DNA of 64,000 bases, taken from positions 9,253,791-9,317,790 of the forward strand of contig NC_023753.2 in NCBI RefSeq assembly GCF_000499845.2, given 5' to 3'. Below the pieces are notes generated by a model. It was not told the origin of the DNA. It ran no database searches and worked only from the letters and a program-made list of their open reading frames with translations. Both the position numbers and the translations under genes were made by a program. Positions 36,281-49,100 of the stretch are shown piece by piece. The stretch's first letter is position 1, and the number at the start of each line of letters is the position of its first letter. Source of the stretch: Phaseolus vulgaris (Eukaryota > Streptophyta > Magnoliopsida > Fabales > Fabaceae).

Positions 36281-37139
36281 CCCACTTTGTCTTTGTACTA
36301 AGTTTGGATTTTGATTGAGTGAATATTTTTTATGTGTATAAAAAAATTTAAGTAATTTTTTTTTCATTTTTATTTTTAAATAAGATTTTTTTGCTTTAAA
36401 AAAGTGGTTGATGGTTGACCTTGGGGCATTGAGCTTTTGTTGACATTTTGGTCCTATGAACTTTTTCTTGTGTAGGATTTTTGGTCTTGTGGACTTTTTA
36501 ACCCTAGCCCATATGAGTTAGGGACAAGTCGTTTGGCCAAAGCTAAATTCAGAGGTCTAATGGTAGTCTTCATTGATTTATTTGGATGCTTTCTTGAAAA
36601 TAATTAATGAAATCACTTTTATCGTAATAGTTTTTAACTTTTCAACAACAGATAACAAGATTTAATTCAAAGCTTTCCAAGTTGTTTAAAAGTAGACTTA
36701 GTAGAGTTAGTTAGGGGAATTGTTGGTTTGAAAGTTTGGGGAGAGCCTATGTCTCTCAAATATTTAGAATAATAGGGATGATGTATTATAATCCTACATT
36801 ACTATTAGAATCTTCTTTTCTCTTTATAATCTTTTATATCATATAAAGGTTCTTTTTCATAAGTGTTTTGTTTTCTTTCTATATTTTAATATAGTCCATA
36901 GTCCAATTACGGATGTGGTTCCAAAGGCTTGGAACCTTGGTTTCATGAAATTTTTATTTTTTGTTTTACATTGTACATTTAAGAGAATTTATGTTGAATA
37001 TTATGCATCTTCACTTTTTCAATAATGAAATCCTTAGATGGTACTAAATGGATAATTAACATGGTAAATGTTTATGACTTGAACTCTGCTTAATCTTGGA
37101 TTTATATTTCTTGTTGATGAATGAGATCTTATGTAAATT
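36281..37139. other. intergenic DNA, no gene seen
   Basis: No coding region is supported. This could hold 5' parts of the copia relic that starts near 37140, but no domain can be read. Confidence 0.45.
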
Positions 37140-37960
37140 TTGATCCCACGAGATGTATATTGGGGATGAACATACAAAAGGATGAGATGGTTGAGATACT
37201 ACGTTTGTCTCAACAGGGGTACTTGTAAAAGGTGGTTGAGAGGTCTAGGATGCATGAATTTAAATCTCTGGGGACACCTTTTGGACACCATATGAGGCTC
37301 TCAATTGCTTAAGCTCCAAGTACTAAGGAGGAAAGGAGGAAGATGAAGACTACCATGTATGCTAATGAGCTTGGTAACATCATGTATGAGATGGTCTGTA
37401 GCAAATTAGATTTGACTCATGTTGTTAGCAGGTACATGACGAATCCTGTATAAATTCATTGGGAGGCTTTGAAGTATGTGTTGAGATATATAAGAGCAAT
37501 AACATTGTCTGGTTGAGTGTATAAAAGGTCTGTCCATGACAAAGTTGTTATAGAAAGGTATCTGGACGTTGATTATGTAAGAAATGTTGATACCAAAAAG
37601 TCACTTTCTAGGTATGTATTTATCTTGGGTCCTGTAGTTTGTTGGAGATCTAGTATGCAATTAGTCATGACTTTATCTACTATCCAAACATAATATATCG
37701 CACTCATAGAAGGGGTAAAGGAGGAACTGTGGTTGAAGGAGATGATTGGAGAGGTGGATATTGTGTAAGACTATGCAATTGTTTATTGTGATTGTCAAAA
37801 CACCGTACATTAAGTTGATTAACAAATTTACCACGGGAGCATGAAACAAATAGACATCATACTGCATTTTGTAAGAGACATTATTGAGTCTATAGAGGTT
37901 AGGATCGAGAAGATAGTATTGAAAGAAAATCCAGCATATGTATTTACATAATTCTTCTCA
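37140..37960 (+). pseudogene. copia reverse transcriptase/RNase H relic
   Basis: The translation, with several stops, reads LRLSQQGYL, ANELGNIMYEMVCSKLDLTH, IHWEALKYVLRYIRA, then YVFILGPVVCWRSS, ALIEGVKEELWLKEMIGEV, VYCDCQNTVH and IDIILHFVRDIIES. This is the end of RT and all of RNase H in copia order. No LTR could be recognised after it. It lies immediately downstream (3') of the GASA gene, so it may overlap that gene's 3'UTR. Confidence 0.85.
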
Positions 37961-38105
37961 AGATCGAGGTTCATATGGTTAATTTTCTGATTAAAGAAAA
38001 CGGAAGTTGGAGTTGAAGTTGTTCTATGATTTGGAGTCAATATTGCATCTTTATTTAAGTGCATATATGGTGTGGTGAGTACATTATAGATTATTAAAAG
38101 CATGT

Positions 38106-39164
38106 TTATGGGCACTTGAGTTTTCCTCCATGTGTGGTGAGTGCAGCATAGCAAGGGCACAAATCTTGGTTCCCAGAAGTTCCTGGTGGCACGCAGTTGC
38201 ACCTCTCACAGCAACTATTGCACGCCCTTATGCACATTTTGTACCTCTCAGCCTTCCCACACCTGTATTTGCACTTCCCATCGCAGTCTGCACCATTTAA
38301 CCACATAATTATTCACCCCATTTTAGAGGATTAAAATCCAATATTATATTATATATATACTGATTAATTACTAGATTTCGGATTATTTGATTCATCTGAG
38401 ATATTTTATAGCATCAGTAACTAATTAAACTACAAACACTACAGAATATGTAAAATAATAGTTTTCAATCTTACCTATCTTGTTGGCAGCGACCATGTGC
38501 TTATTTCCACTGTGGATCCCCAACTGAAATTTTTCCCATAATTAAGAAAGAACAAAAAAGAGAAAAATAGCAAAATAGCAAAATAATTTTTTTCATATTA
38601 GTCAGAATCTTAGGTATCTGAGTTTAGCTTGCTGCTATATATTGAAGAGGTTCAAAAGTTCTTCCTAGCTAGGAAATTAGACAACATTGAATTATTGGCT
38701 TTTCCAAAAAAATATGCATTTGATTGGAGCTTGTCTCTACAAGGCTTCAGAGGCTACATGTTTTATCAAGGAGTTTTTGAGTTTTTTTTTTCTCTCATGT
38801 GTCAGGTGTAGCAAGAATGGCTTGTTCTAACATGTGATGTGATCTATCTTTTATGAGTTCAGTCTTATAGAAAGGAGCACATTCTTTTGTGTTGATGTTA
38901 CATACTGTAACAAAAAACTGGTGTTTGCAAAACTTTGTACATGTTTTTGTGCTGGTTTTGCCTCTTCTTTGGTAAGATTTTTGCTTACAAAAAATGAAAA
39001 AGGTGGGAAAATATAATGGCCAATTAATAACTCATGATGAATGGATAAATAGATTTGATATAGCAAGGAAGTAATATTAACACGTCATGAATGAACCACT
39101 TAACCTCATGCATAAGGATGAAGCAGAAAATAGCCATGACCACTGTTTTTCTGGTGAGGGCCAT
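38106..39164 (-). CDS. GASA/snakin family cysteine-rich peptide (GASA2/GASA3-like)
   Basis: Three exons on the minus strand: 39164-39105, 38523-38475, 38287-38106, giving 96 aa with all junctions in frame. Residues 1-20 (MALTRKTVVMAIFCFILMHE) look like a secretion signal, followed by a short variable linker. The last 60 residues form the GASA domain with all twelve cysteines (DCDGKCKYRC, CIRACNSCCERCNC, VPPGTSGN, LCPCY, GGKLKCP). Family members are secreted or endomembrane peptides, often gibberellin-responsive, with roles in growth and defence. No gibberellin element was proven here. The C-terminal wording and the neighbours (mTERF, DUF616) fit the Arabidopsis GASA2/GASA3 locus. A TATA box lies at 39274-39282. 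Confidence 0.95.
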
Positions 39165-39273
39165 AGTTAAATTACCTGCAACTTTCACAAGAAAAACAAG
39201 GTTTTAAGCAAGACAAAGAGACAGTGACAGATAGAGGTAGATTCTGGGTCTGAAGCTTTGATCCCAGCTCTCA

Positions 39274-39282
39274 CTATTTATA
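39274..39282 (-). promoter_or_regulatory. TATA box of the GASA gene
   Basis: The minus strand reads CCATATAAATAGTGAGAGC, a strong plant TATA box about 110 bases upstream of the ATG. This leaves an estimated 80-base leader. Confidence 0.65.
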
Positions 39283-40114
39283 TGGAAAAGAAAAAGGTAA
39301 TTTTTGAGAGAACAGGTTCCAGCTGTAGCAAGATAAACCACCCCATTCGTATGCATGCACTTTGAAAGTTCTATTGCCGTGAAGGCAAGTAAGAAAACAA
39401 TAATTTTATTTATTCATAGAACATTTGCTTCTTGTAATGTCTCATATGTTGAAATCTTATTAATAAAATAAATGGCTATGTTTTAAGATAATTTTTAAAA
39501 ATACAATTTAATTAAAGAAGAATTGTTTTATACTGTTTTATCGATTGTTAAATTTTTTTATTTCACAATAGATTTTTTTTATTTAAAGTAAAGGACATGT
39601 TATTATCTGAAATTTTTGTTTGCCTCACACAAACCTATTGGCTAATCTATTTAGTGGAATTTATTTCAATAACTATTTATTATAGCAGAGGTTGCATGGC
39701 CTTGAATTTTAGTTCAATAAGGCATTAAAAGGTCTTAAATATAACACCAACGTTATATATACCAGGTAATCCTTGTCGTCACAACAGGCCATTTATATGT
39801 GAAAAAAAACTTGACAGTAAATATCTAGTTAGCCATTTAGTGAATGTAAATACTTAACTAAAGTGTTTTGATTTCTTATCTAATTTTTAAGAATTCTTCA
39901 AAGTTGTTTTGTATTACATTATAATACTACTTTTGCAAGGGTTTTATAAAAGGAGTATGAAGTCACACATTAGATCATAAAAGTATGAAGTCTTTTAAAA
40001 ATAAAAGACTACCAAATCGAATCAACACAATCTAAAGTTGTTTGAAAATAAACAACCATCAAATTGGATTTTTTTTTGGGTATTCTCAGGATACATTCTC
40101 TTTTAATAATGTAT
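39283..40114. other. upstream flank of the GASA gene, no gene seen
   Basis: AT-rich DNA without supported coding sequence. It should contain the distal promoter of the GASA gene. Confidence 0.45.
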
Positions 40115-40710
40115 TTTTTGGGTATGCTGAATAGTTTCACATCACTTAAGAGTTAAGGTCAAGAGAAATTTAAATATATTTTTTTCTATTGATCATCTAA
40201 AGTGTCTTTTATAGACAAAACAATGTTAGAACTCCGAGCTCAAAGACAAACAATACCTTAGATGTGAATGTTATCTCAACGGACTTGAGTCAAAACATTG
40301 ACACCTTATGTGAGATTGAGAAGAAGTTTCAAAGACAAAGTCTCGTTCCCTTAACTTTTAACCGACGGGGGAATGAAAAAGTGATTCCAAAGACAAATCT
40401 TTGTTCTCCTTAGAACTCGACTGAAGGTTTGTTTCAATATGTCCAATAGTTTTATATTGCTTAGGAGTCAAGGTCAAGGACTATTTAAATACACATTCCT
40501 CCCTTAATCCTCTGATGCGTATATTAAAGACAAAATCGTGATGAAGTTTTGAACTCCAAAGTAGACAATACTTTGAATGCAATTATTTTTCTTATCATTT
40601 TTAACTAGAGGAATGAAAAAATTGTTATAAAGACAAACTCTCTCCCCGTGGAGGATTTGTTTGGTACGCTCAATATTATTTTAACATACTTAAGATCAAA
40701 ATATAAATAT
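40115..40710. repeat. diverged tandem duplication, two full units and the start of a third
   Basis: Three similar starts occur: TATGCTGAATAGTTTCAC (40121), TATGTCCAATAGTTTTAT (40438) and TACGCTCAATATTATTTT (40663). Each is followed by CTTAAGAGTTAAGGTCA-type wording. Later modules (AAAGACAAA, GGAATGAAAAA, GAAGGTTTGTTT / GAGGATTTGTTT) also repeat. Unit lengths are about 317 and 225 bp. No coding sequence. This may be a head-to-tail non-autonomous element. Confidence 0.65.
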
Positions 40711-41957
40711 ATTTCTTGATTTTTTTTTTTAGTTTTATTTACTTAAAGTTTTATTTAAGATTTAAAGGTTGTTGAAGAGTATATACTTATAGAAAAATTA
40801 TGAAAAAAGAGTATATTTACTATCTTTTAATTTAAAGGTCTCGATAAACTACTAAAGTTGGGATAAATCTCAAAACTGAATAAAGTATGAAGAGACATTC
40901 ACAAATTAGTGACAAAATTAATAAGAATCAAACGGATGTTTTTATAAAATATGAACTGTTGTTTGTCGATTAGATTAATCTTTATTATAAAAACATTATT
41001 AATACTTTGTATTGGTTTTCACTCTTATGCAAACACCAAATTGACGTAAGATTTTTATCTTGCCACCACTTTTCTTTCAATAAATTTCATGTTGTTTTCT
41101 TTTTGTCTAAGCAGATCCGCCACCAACTGTATATATAATGAATTATGAAACATGTTAGTTTCTTTTTCAGTTTGTATGAACCACTTTTTAAGCATGAAAT
41201 TAGGGGTGTGAGGATGGATTAAAAGTCAAGAGTGGTTACTCTAATTTATACTAAGTCTAAAATTAGTTGAAAGTTACAACTTTAAACTTTCCCATGATTT
41301 TATAGTTTCTAATAAATTTGATCTATAATGATGCAAATAAACTCTTGCACAAACTGAACACAAATACCTACCTGCTGACAAAAACAAAGGTGTAAGTCAT
41401 CCCCTTTATGCCATCTTTCAAATTTAATGATGAATAAAATTAAATATGAGATAAATTAAGGTTTATATTTAATATTTAGATATTATTATGATAGAATAAA
41501 AGCAAAACAAAGAAATATCCATCTAAAACCCCAAATTGGAAAGAAAGAAGAAGATAAGTATTAAATAGAATTGAATACCTTACATTACTTCATGTTCATT
41601 CCTTCTTCTTGTAAGCAATCCAAAAAATAAAACCTATTGATAGTTTTATTTTATTCCACTTCATCATATCTCTTTCTATGGATTTTAAAGGAGAGCAAAT
41701 TTGCATTGAAGTTGTAACTTTTTCAATTTGGTATCAAATATTGTTTATAGCTCATCAACAACATTGAACTTCTTCCAACACAAGAACATGATTTAGAAAC
41801 CACCTATTAGTTGGGACACTACTACATACAGCAATCAACAATTCACAGTAGTGTCTAAATCATAATTGCTAAACAATCCTCTTCAACTTGAGAATAAATT
41901 AGTTATTGGGATCCTAGAAAGTGAGAACATTTCTTCATATACAAGTACAAATGTCAT
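40711..41957. other. intergenic DNA and 3' flank of the mTERF gene, no gene seen
   Basis: AT-rich, no supported exon. The right end should hold the 3'UTR of the mTERF-type gene on the minus strand. Confidence 0.45.
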
Positions 41958-44674
41958 CTAGAAGCGAGCCCAGCATCTAGTGCATTGTGCAATACAGTCT
42001 CCCTTGCAGTCAACATTATAACCCAAAACTTTTGGATTTCTAAGAAGAAGTTTCCTAAGAGAATTTCCGTCGATACCCCACTTTTCCTCCAGGATCTTTA
42101 CATTTCCTTTCAACTCTTCTTCTAAATTACATCCAAGAATTTCTGGAAACTTTTTAAGCAACTTAGACAGATCATCATCAGAAAGATTTAAACTACTTAA
42201 ATAGTCTAGTATTCCATTTACTGTCTCAAATTTGGGAACTTCTGTCTTACGTTCTTCTCCCCAATAAGGGGAATGAACAAGACCAAATGCTTTCCCAAGT
42301 ATCTTGTCCTTTTCTTCATCACTAAAGTTAAATGCAGAAAGAGCTTGTTTACATGCTTCCCACATGCTTTGATCTTCATTACTTGTGATTATATTTTCTA
42401 TCTGCACAGTTGAGCGCAATATCCAATGTTTGGTACAAAGATTTGAGGTCCATGTTGCTGTTGTTACACTTGGTGAAAATCTGATATTTGGCAGTGGAAT
42501 ACTTGATGATGCAGCAGCAAGATCAGCCTGCAAGATTATATGCAATTTTCAGACTTGGACGACCATTATTAACCTTGTCTATGAAGTTTTTATATTCTTG
42601 TTAAATGTTGCATTTCAACTCTGTCCATTGCAGATCCAAATACGCATTTTAGGACTGATGGTGCTGCGCATAAGGCATAAAAAACACAATGTGTGATAAT
42701 GTTGACTGTAAAGACAGAATAAATAGCCCCATGATTAAATTCAAACCTCTGCACAGTTGTAACTCAAGGAGAACTGTCAAAGCCCGGGTTTAGTACAGTT
42801 TTAGAAAAGGTTTAGATATATAGCGTGCGTGTGTAGGAGCTCAACACTTAGTTATTCAACTCTGATATATAATTCCTCAAGATGCAGGATAAGGATAGGA
42901 CATCATAGAACAAGGAACAGTGAACTTTACTTTTCTGGAGCTCTACTACAATATTTTGATTTGGTTTAGTTGTTAAAAATTAGTATTCTCTAGCAGCATA
43001 TCGAAGTCTTCAATTTTCAGTTCTGAATCTTCATATATTACTTATATTGTGCAAAACAATAAAATAAAGTTCCTTGTTGAATAGGGAGTAAAAAATGTAA
43101 CATATGCTAGATAACCAAGCATTTAGTATCAAGTCAACCATAACAAAATCCCCACATGTCACAATGACCAAATTGTAAAACTGTCCTTTTGTATTTTCTA
43201 CTCAATTCTATTCCATGTTTCCTTACTAAAGTAATTTTAGTATCAAAGTCAACCTTCAAAATAAAAAAAAAATATGTTTTTTCAGTTCTCGTAGTTGGAG
43301 ACAGTTAATACATATGCTAAAATCATAGCCTTCTTTACCTCAGTCCAATTCCACCAACAAAAATACAAAACCATGAAGCATTCTAATATACTTCTATCCT
43401 AGAAGGCTTATGAGAAATTAAACATGTTAGCACGGTAATACTTTTCAATACCACAATCCCCCTGATGATTAAATGAATGCATACAGACAAAGATGTCTCT
43501 TTTAGGACAAAAGAGCATTCACTCTTCAGTTTATAGCATAAACTAGTACCCATTCTTTGAAGAAATAACTGTCCGAAAACATTGTAAAACCCATCATTGG
43601 ACCAGTTTCTTGGATTATGTACAGTGAAAAGCCTAACATAACATGGTCCTCTCCAAAAGATGGCAAACTTTACACTCTTGACTAGCTGACTGCAAGCATT
43701 TTTCCTATCAACAGACTTCTCTTTAATTTCCACAGAGCAAGCAAACACAATAACCAATCCGACAAAACTTACATGTAGTTTTTAGTGTGGTTCCCAAATC
43801 AGAATTGAAGTTTCTTCTGGGTAGTCTATATTAACCTTTGTTATAAACATTAGCTAATCATGCAGATCATCAATATGAAACTCCAATTTTGATAAAAAAT
43901 AACATCAGAAGTGCTATTGGAATTCCATCTAACTTTTGTCCTAATCGCAATTCAAACAATATATCTTCTACACTTGCCTACCTCTTTACTATTTACATTT
44001 TCATTGCTAAATGCTGACAAAACAAGGGAATCCCCCAAAATTTTCTAACTGTAGCTGACTTTTTTATAGACTAGCACCGATTCTTAACTTTTTATAAAAC
44101 AGATTTCAGTCCTTCTTTGGAAAGCCCTATAATGTAAACCTAAACATGAATTCTGTTTTATAAATAATTCGGGACAAACCATTTCCTGACAAACATTTTC
44201 ATAAAACTAGAAAAATGTTAAAAAAGCATTTACCTTGCAAGAGCAAAAGTGTGCAGCAGAATCAATAGTAAGTAAAGGAGAATTCAACCGGTTCCCTAAC
44301 ATCCCTGCATTTGCAATATAACACATAAACATCTGATAACAGTAAACTTTAGCAAATTAAATATGGGAGAGAAAAGAAGGTGAAAAACAAAAAGGGTACC
44401 CAGGAAAAGCAAAAACAACTTTCCCACCTACACCATTAATTTAAAGCAAAGTCCACCCTCTAAAAGAGTCACAAAAATCAAGGACACCCAAAAAGCAAAT
44501 TCCTCATATTTCTCGTGCTGAATTGAGATTTTGAATTTGATAACAGAACCAGAATTGTCCAGGGACAAGAAATGAATGAATAGCAGAAAAGAGGAAGAGA
44601 AGGATTGAAAAATTGAATGTACCAGAACGTCGATAAGGAGACAGCACCAAAGATGCAAACTTGAGACTCTCCAT
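41958..44674 (-). CDS. small mTERF-type protein (At4g09620-like), probably organellar
   Basis: Three exons on the minus strand: 44674-44623, 44304-44234, 42527-41958, giving 230 aa in frame. The first 60 or so residues are rich in Ser, Leu and Arg with few acidic residues, as in transit peptides. The second half has mTERF-like helical repeats: ILDYLSSLNLSDDDLSKLLK, KFPEILGCNLEEELKGNVKI and LEEKWGIDGNSLRKLLLRNP, each with the Pro-x-Leu/Ile spacing. The end CKGDCIAQCTRCWARF is a Cys-rich tail that I recall from At4g09620-type proteins. mTERF proteins bind nucleic acid in mitochondria or plastids. With only two to three repeats this one is short for the family, and its role is not known to me. 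It is divergent from the DUF616 gene. Confidence 0.85.
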
Positions 44675-46115
44675 CAACGCCCTTATGCTTCTACGCTAAT
44701 TGGCTTACCCAACACCATCACTGAAAAACAGTGTTTTTGTGGAGTCAAAGGTTCCACATTTTGGTGGTTGAGAAAATTGCAAGCAATTAAACCCTTTTGA
44801 AAATATAATTTTAAGATTGAATATCTCACATTAAAGATAAACTTTATGGTAATATAATTCTTCACAATAAAAGAATATTTTATTTTTGACATATTTTCAT
44901 CTCAATCTTTAAAACATATAATAGTTAGTTATTGAGATAAATTGTCAAATTTGGTTGAAAAATAGTAGTGACAAAACCTTTGGTACTGGATGCAATATTT
45001 TTTCTATAAACTAATCATTATCGACTTAAAACATGTTTTTAAATTGTGAGTAAAACTAATCATTATTCAGTATTTCTTGTAAAAATACTTGAAAACGGAG
45101 AATAAATTAAAAAAAAAGATACATTTTGGACAGAATATTTTAGACTACAAATTATACATTAATGATAAAGTGTGAATTAAGTTTTTGTAAATAAAAAAAA
45201 AGTGGTTAGTAATAAATTTTGTACTTTAAACTTGACTAACAGAATATTTTATGAATGAGAATAAATGGCATTACTCGTGACAGCATTATGTTAACATTGC
45301 TCCTCTGGCTACGCGTATAGCATGCAATGTCTTGGGAAAATTCCCTTCCTTATTTATTATCATTCAAATCAAATTTTAAGTTTATAATCTATTTATAAAT
45401 CATCAGTAATGTGAATTTAAAAACAATTATTGTAAAATTTAACATTCATAATTTTGCAATTGAGTAATTATTGTGAGTAAATGGTAGTTCTTTTATGAAA
45501 CATGTGAGATCTTCTAAAAGTGGATCAAACCATGCTATAATGTGTGAGATCTTCTAAAACTAGATCAAAACACAATCCAAGTATGGTTAATGGAACCCAA
45601 CAAACAATCAATAATTAACAGAGTAGAGTAATGAAATCATTCTTATTTGATATTTTTCTCTGTTGTATGGAAAAGGAAAAGAAGAAAACAGAAAGTTTAA
45701 CCCAATCTTTGAATCCCAATCATTAAAAAGATGATATACTTTATTGGCCTCTAATTTCAGGGGGAAAATAAAACCCATTTCCGCCCAAGACTACGGCGGC
45801 GCACCGTCGCCGGCCACGTTTCTCTCTCTTATTTACTCAACCTCTGCTTACTGTCATACATATCCATCTTTTTTTAGATTAATAAAAGAAATTGAAAACG
45901 GGGTAACCATTTTTTTTTTCCCCAAATCACAGAAAATCAAACTTCAAACCATCGCTTGCTTCACACTCCTCTTCACCTCGTACCCACCTGAAATCTACAC
46001 CTTCCCATCACACCAAAGTGTGGAAGTTTGAATCTTAGAGGAAAAGGAGCACGTGGGCAATCGGTGCTGGGTAGAGAGAGAAACAGAAACAGTGTGTGCG
46101 CATCATTGTTATGGT
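44675..46115. promoter_or_regulatory. divergent intergenic region between the mTERF and DUF616 genes
   Basis: 1.4 kb separate two head-to-head ATGs, so both promoters lie here. The right end (45770-46115) is less AT-rich, with a GGCGGCGCACCGTCGCCGG stretch near 45795-45813, and is probably the DUF616 leader. A diverged 40-bp duplication (TGTGAGATCTTCTAAAA twice, 45506-45565) is also present. No small gene is supported. Confidence 0.5.
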
Positions 46116-49100
46116 ATGGCTCAGCAGAGGCAATCGGGAATGGAGAGGCTTGGGGTGAGAGTGGGGCCCCACGATCTGCACCACACCAACGGCGCAGGCG
46201 ATCACCTCGCTGTTGGGATTCGCGGTGGCGCCGCTCACAAGCAGCAGCGGTCCCGGCGATCGGCGCGATCCGAAAGGGGCACGCAACTGTCGGTGGTGGC
46301 AATTCTTGTTTTCCTCTTCCTCGTACTTGTCGTTACTGTGCTCGTCTTCTCTTACATTTCTAGAGACGGTGAAGTTCTGCTTTTGATGAGTCTTTTATTT
46401 CTTTCTTTCTTTGATCACAATGCCTTTGTTGATTTTGGTGTTCTTGAGCACCCATGTGATGAACATTGTGGGTTTTGCATGAACTTGAGTGTGATTTCTT
46501 GTTTGGTTTTTGAATGGGAGAGGGTTTTCGAATCTGTAGTTTTTCTTGGTTAATGTTTGGTTTGGGCTGTTCAGTTGGTTGATTGGGGTTAGGTTATTTA
46601 GAAAAGTAATAGATTGAGTTCTTGGTTTCATCTATTATGATAAAATTGTTTGCTGTTGCTTCAGCATCGGAGTTCATTTTGTTCTTATTGTTACTTTTTT
46701 AGCTTAGTTTGCTTCTGGCTTTTAAAGATTGTCAATCTGTGTTGCAGAAATAAGTAACAATGGCGATGATAGTGTTGATTTAAAGAGTGAATCTGATTTT
46801 CTTACAAATGTACCTCGGATACAGAAGAAGAAAGTTCTTGACTTTGGGCATGGCTCTGGAGGACATGGCCGAGATTCAAGATATTGGGATAAGGATGATA
46901 GGAGAAGGGATGGTGATTATGATGAGGATATGATGGAGCAGACAGGTAAGGATCCTGGAGATGAAATTGCTGAAGAGGATGATGCTGTAAAGAAGGACCA
47001 AGATACCAAGTCTTCTCATGATGGCTTAAAGCGGAGAGGCGATGGCTTATATAATGAAGCTGGACGTCATGAGTTGAAAAGATATGAAGCAGAATATGAG
47101 GCTTCTTTGAAGAATCTGAGACACTCCACTGAAGATGATGGGAAACTGTTGCATGAGACTGACCTTGAAAAGAAAAATGCGTCGGATGACATTGACGATG
47201 AATATGATGATTTTTTTGATTTTAATGATGTTCAATTGGAAAACACTAGCTATAGCAAAAATATGAGAGGCGAACATTCAAATGCAAATGTGTTAGGCTT
47301 GGACAATGAAGTTCAGAAACAGAAAGAATCTAATGATTCTCTTGCTGAGGAAAACAATGATGATGTTACTTCTGAGGATATTGAAGGGGCGTCTTCCTTG
47401 AATAAAAAAATCCTTCTTGAGGGAAAAACAAATTCTAAACATGCAAGTAACTTTAATGGACAATCAACTAGAAAATCACATCCTGAAACAAAGAAGAAAG
47501 TCAGGCGACGTAAATTTTCAGGTGAAGTTCATTCTTTCTGATTTTTTTAGTAGATCTCCCAAATTATATCTGTTGCATGGAACTCCTTCTGAAAGTTATT
47601 TGCATCTGTATTCAGTATCACCATTTATTTGTTACCCATACTACTGTTGGTCATGAAGATAGAGTTGCTGGCAAATATTGTAGTTCTGTTCTGTTGCAGT
47701 GCAGGTCTTTTCGTAGTTTCTGAATAAAGGATAAAATTCTTAACCTTTTCTAACAGTTAATCTTAAAATGGGGAACTGTCTAAACTCGAGGGCTTCTTAT
47801 GGGTTGGAGTAAGGGGGTATTGTCTAGATGTGTTGGGAATATAATTTGAGATATCCTTTACGTGTTGAATATGTTGTTTCTCATTTTTGTTTCTTTTCAT
47901 TCTGGTGTTCTTGTTGTTTTAACTTTTAAGCCCCTCATTAGGTTACACGGTGCCTTTTCACCCCCTAATTTCTCAAATTAAATTATAAGGACTTTTAAGC
48001 ATTTTTTTATCATCATAATGACCAATAGCTATTTACTCACTCGCCTGGGGGTTGGGGGTTCTGCTTTGTTTTCAGAAGGGAACCTCGTCAAACCAAACCA
48101 CAATTTATCTTTCGCTGGCCTTGACTGAACCAATGGACTTTTCAGTTGGAAGTGATTTATCTCCGAAGTAGTGAACCAGTGAATACTTCACTACTTGGGT
48201 TTGTGCAACCATAGAATTAGAGTGTGGCAGCATCATAAACCACCTTTTGAGTTTATATCATTAGATACTGAAACTGAAATAATTGTTCAAATGCTCTGAT
48301 TAAAAATGAAACAGTCTACATTCAAGATCACAGCTTGTGTTGCTTGGTTCCTCTTGGTTTTCCTTTTATTCCCTTTAATGAAAAGAGCCAGGGACATGGG
48401 GGATTTATGTAGACTATAGTTAGTTTGACGTATTATTTGGTTTAATGGTTACAAATTTTGTAAATGAACTTGTACTAGGCTTCCCCAAATGTGCTTCTAC
48501 TTTATTTATATCTTCGGTTGGCTAAGGAATTAATAGAGCGATGATCCCTGTTTTTGATGATTTCCTGCTTTATGCCATTTGGTGAGTTACTAACAATGTT
48601 GATCCGTTGATTATTTGTCTAATCTCCTGCTTACAGTGTATTAAATTAGTATAATACTCGTGGTCTAAGGATGTAGTGGTTCTGATCAATTTATTAATGA
48701 CATTTGAACACTCGAAGCCAAATATTTTAGGCTGATTGGGTGTTTGTTTAAGCTTAAAAGTAATGTGCTTTTGAAAAAAATGACTATTAATTAGATATGT
48801 AGCATGAACACTGGGCATGACACGGACACCGGGCATGACACAGACCAGATACTGACACATACACCACACAGATACTATGTGTGTATTGAACATCATTATG
48901 AATTATTTAATTTGACAATTAAGATTAGTATATTTAAAATTATCTGTAAAAAGTTAGTCAATATAACAATTTGAACATATTATTACCTAATACAAAAAAA
49001 AATAAAAATCCATCTATCTAAAGTCCAAAAAGTGAAAAGAGGATATAATTTATTTAAGAAATTTCACCCTCTTCTTGATCATCGTCATTCAAAAAGACAC

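Noticed and set aside
46053..46115. Upstream extension of the DUF616 protein by 21 residues
   Set aside because: The extension starts at GTG and has no ATG; the ATG at 46116 gives the expected basic N-terminus before the membrane segment.
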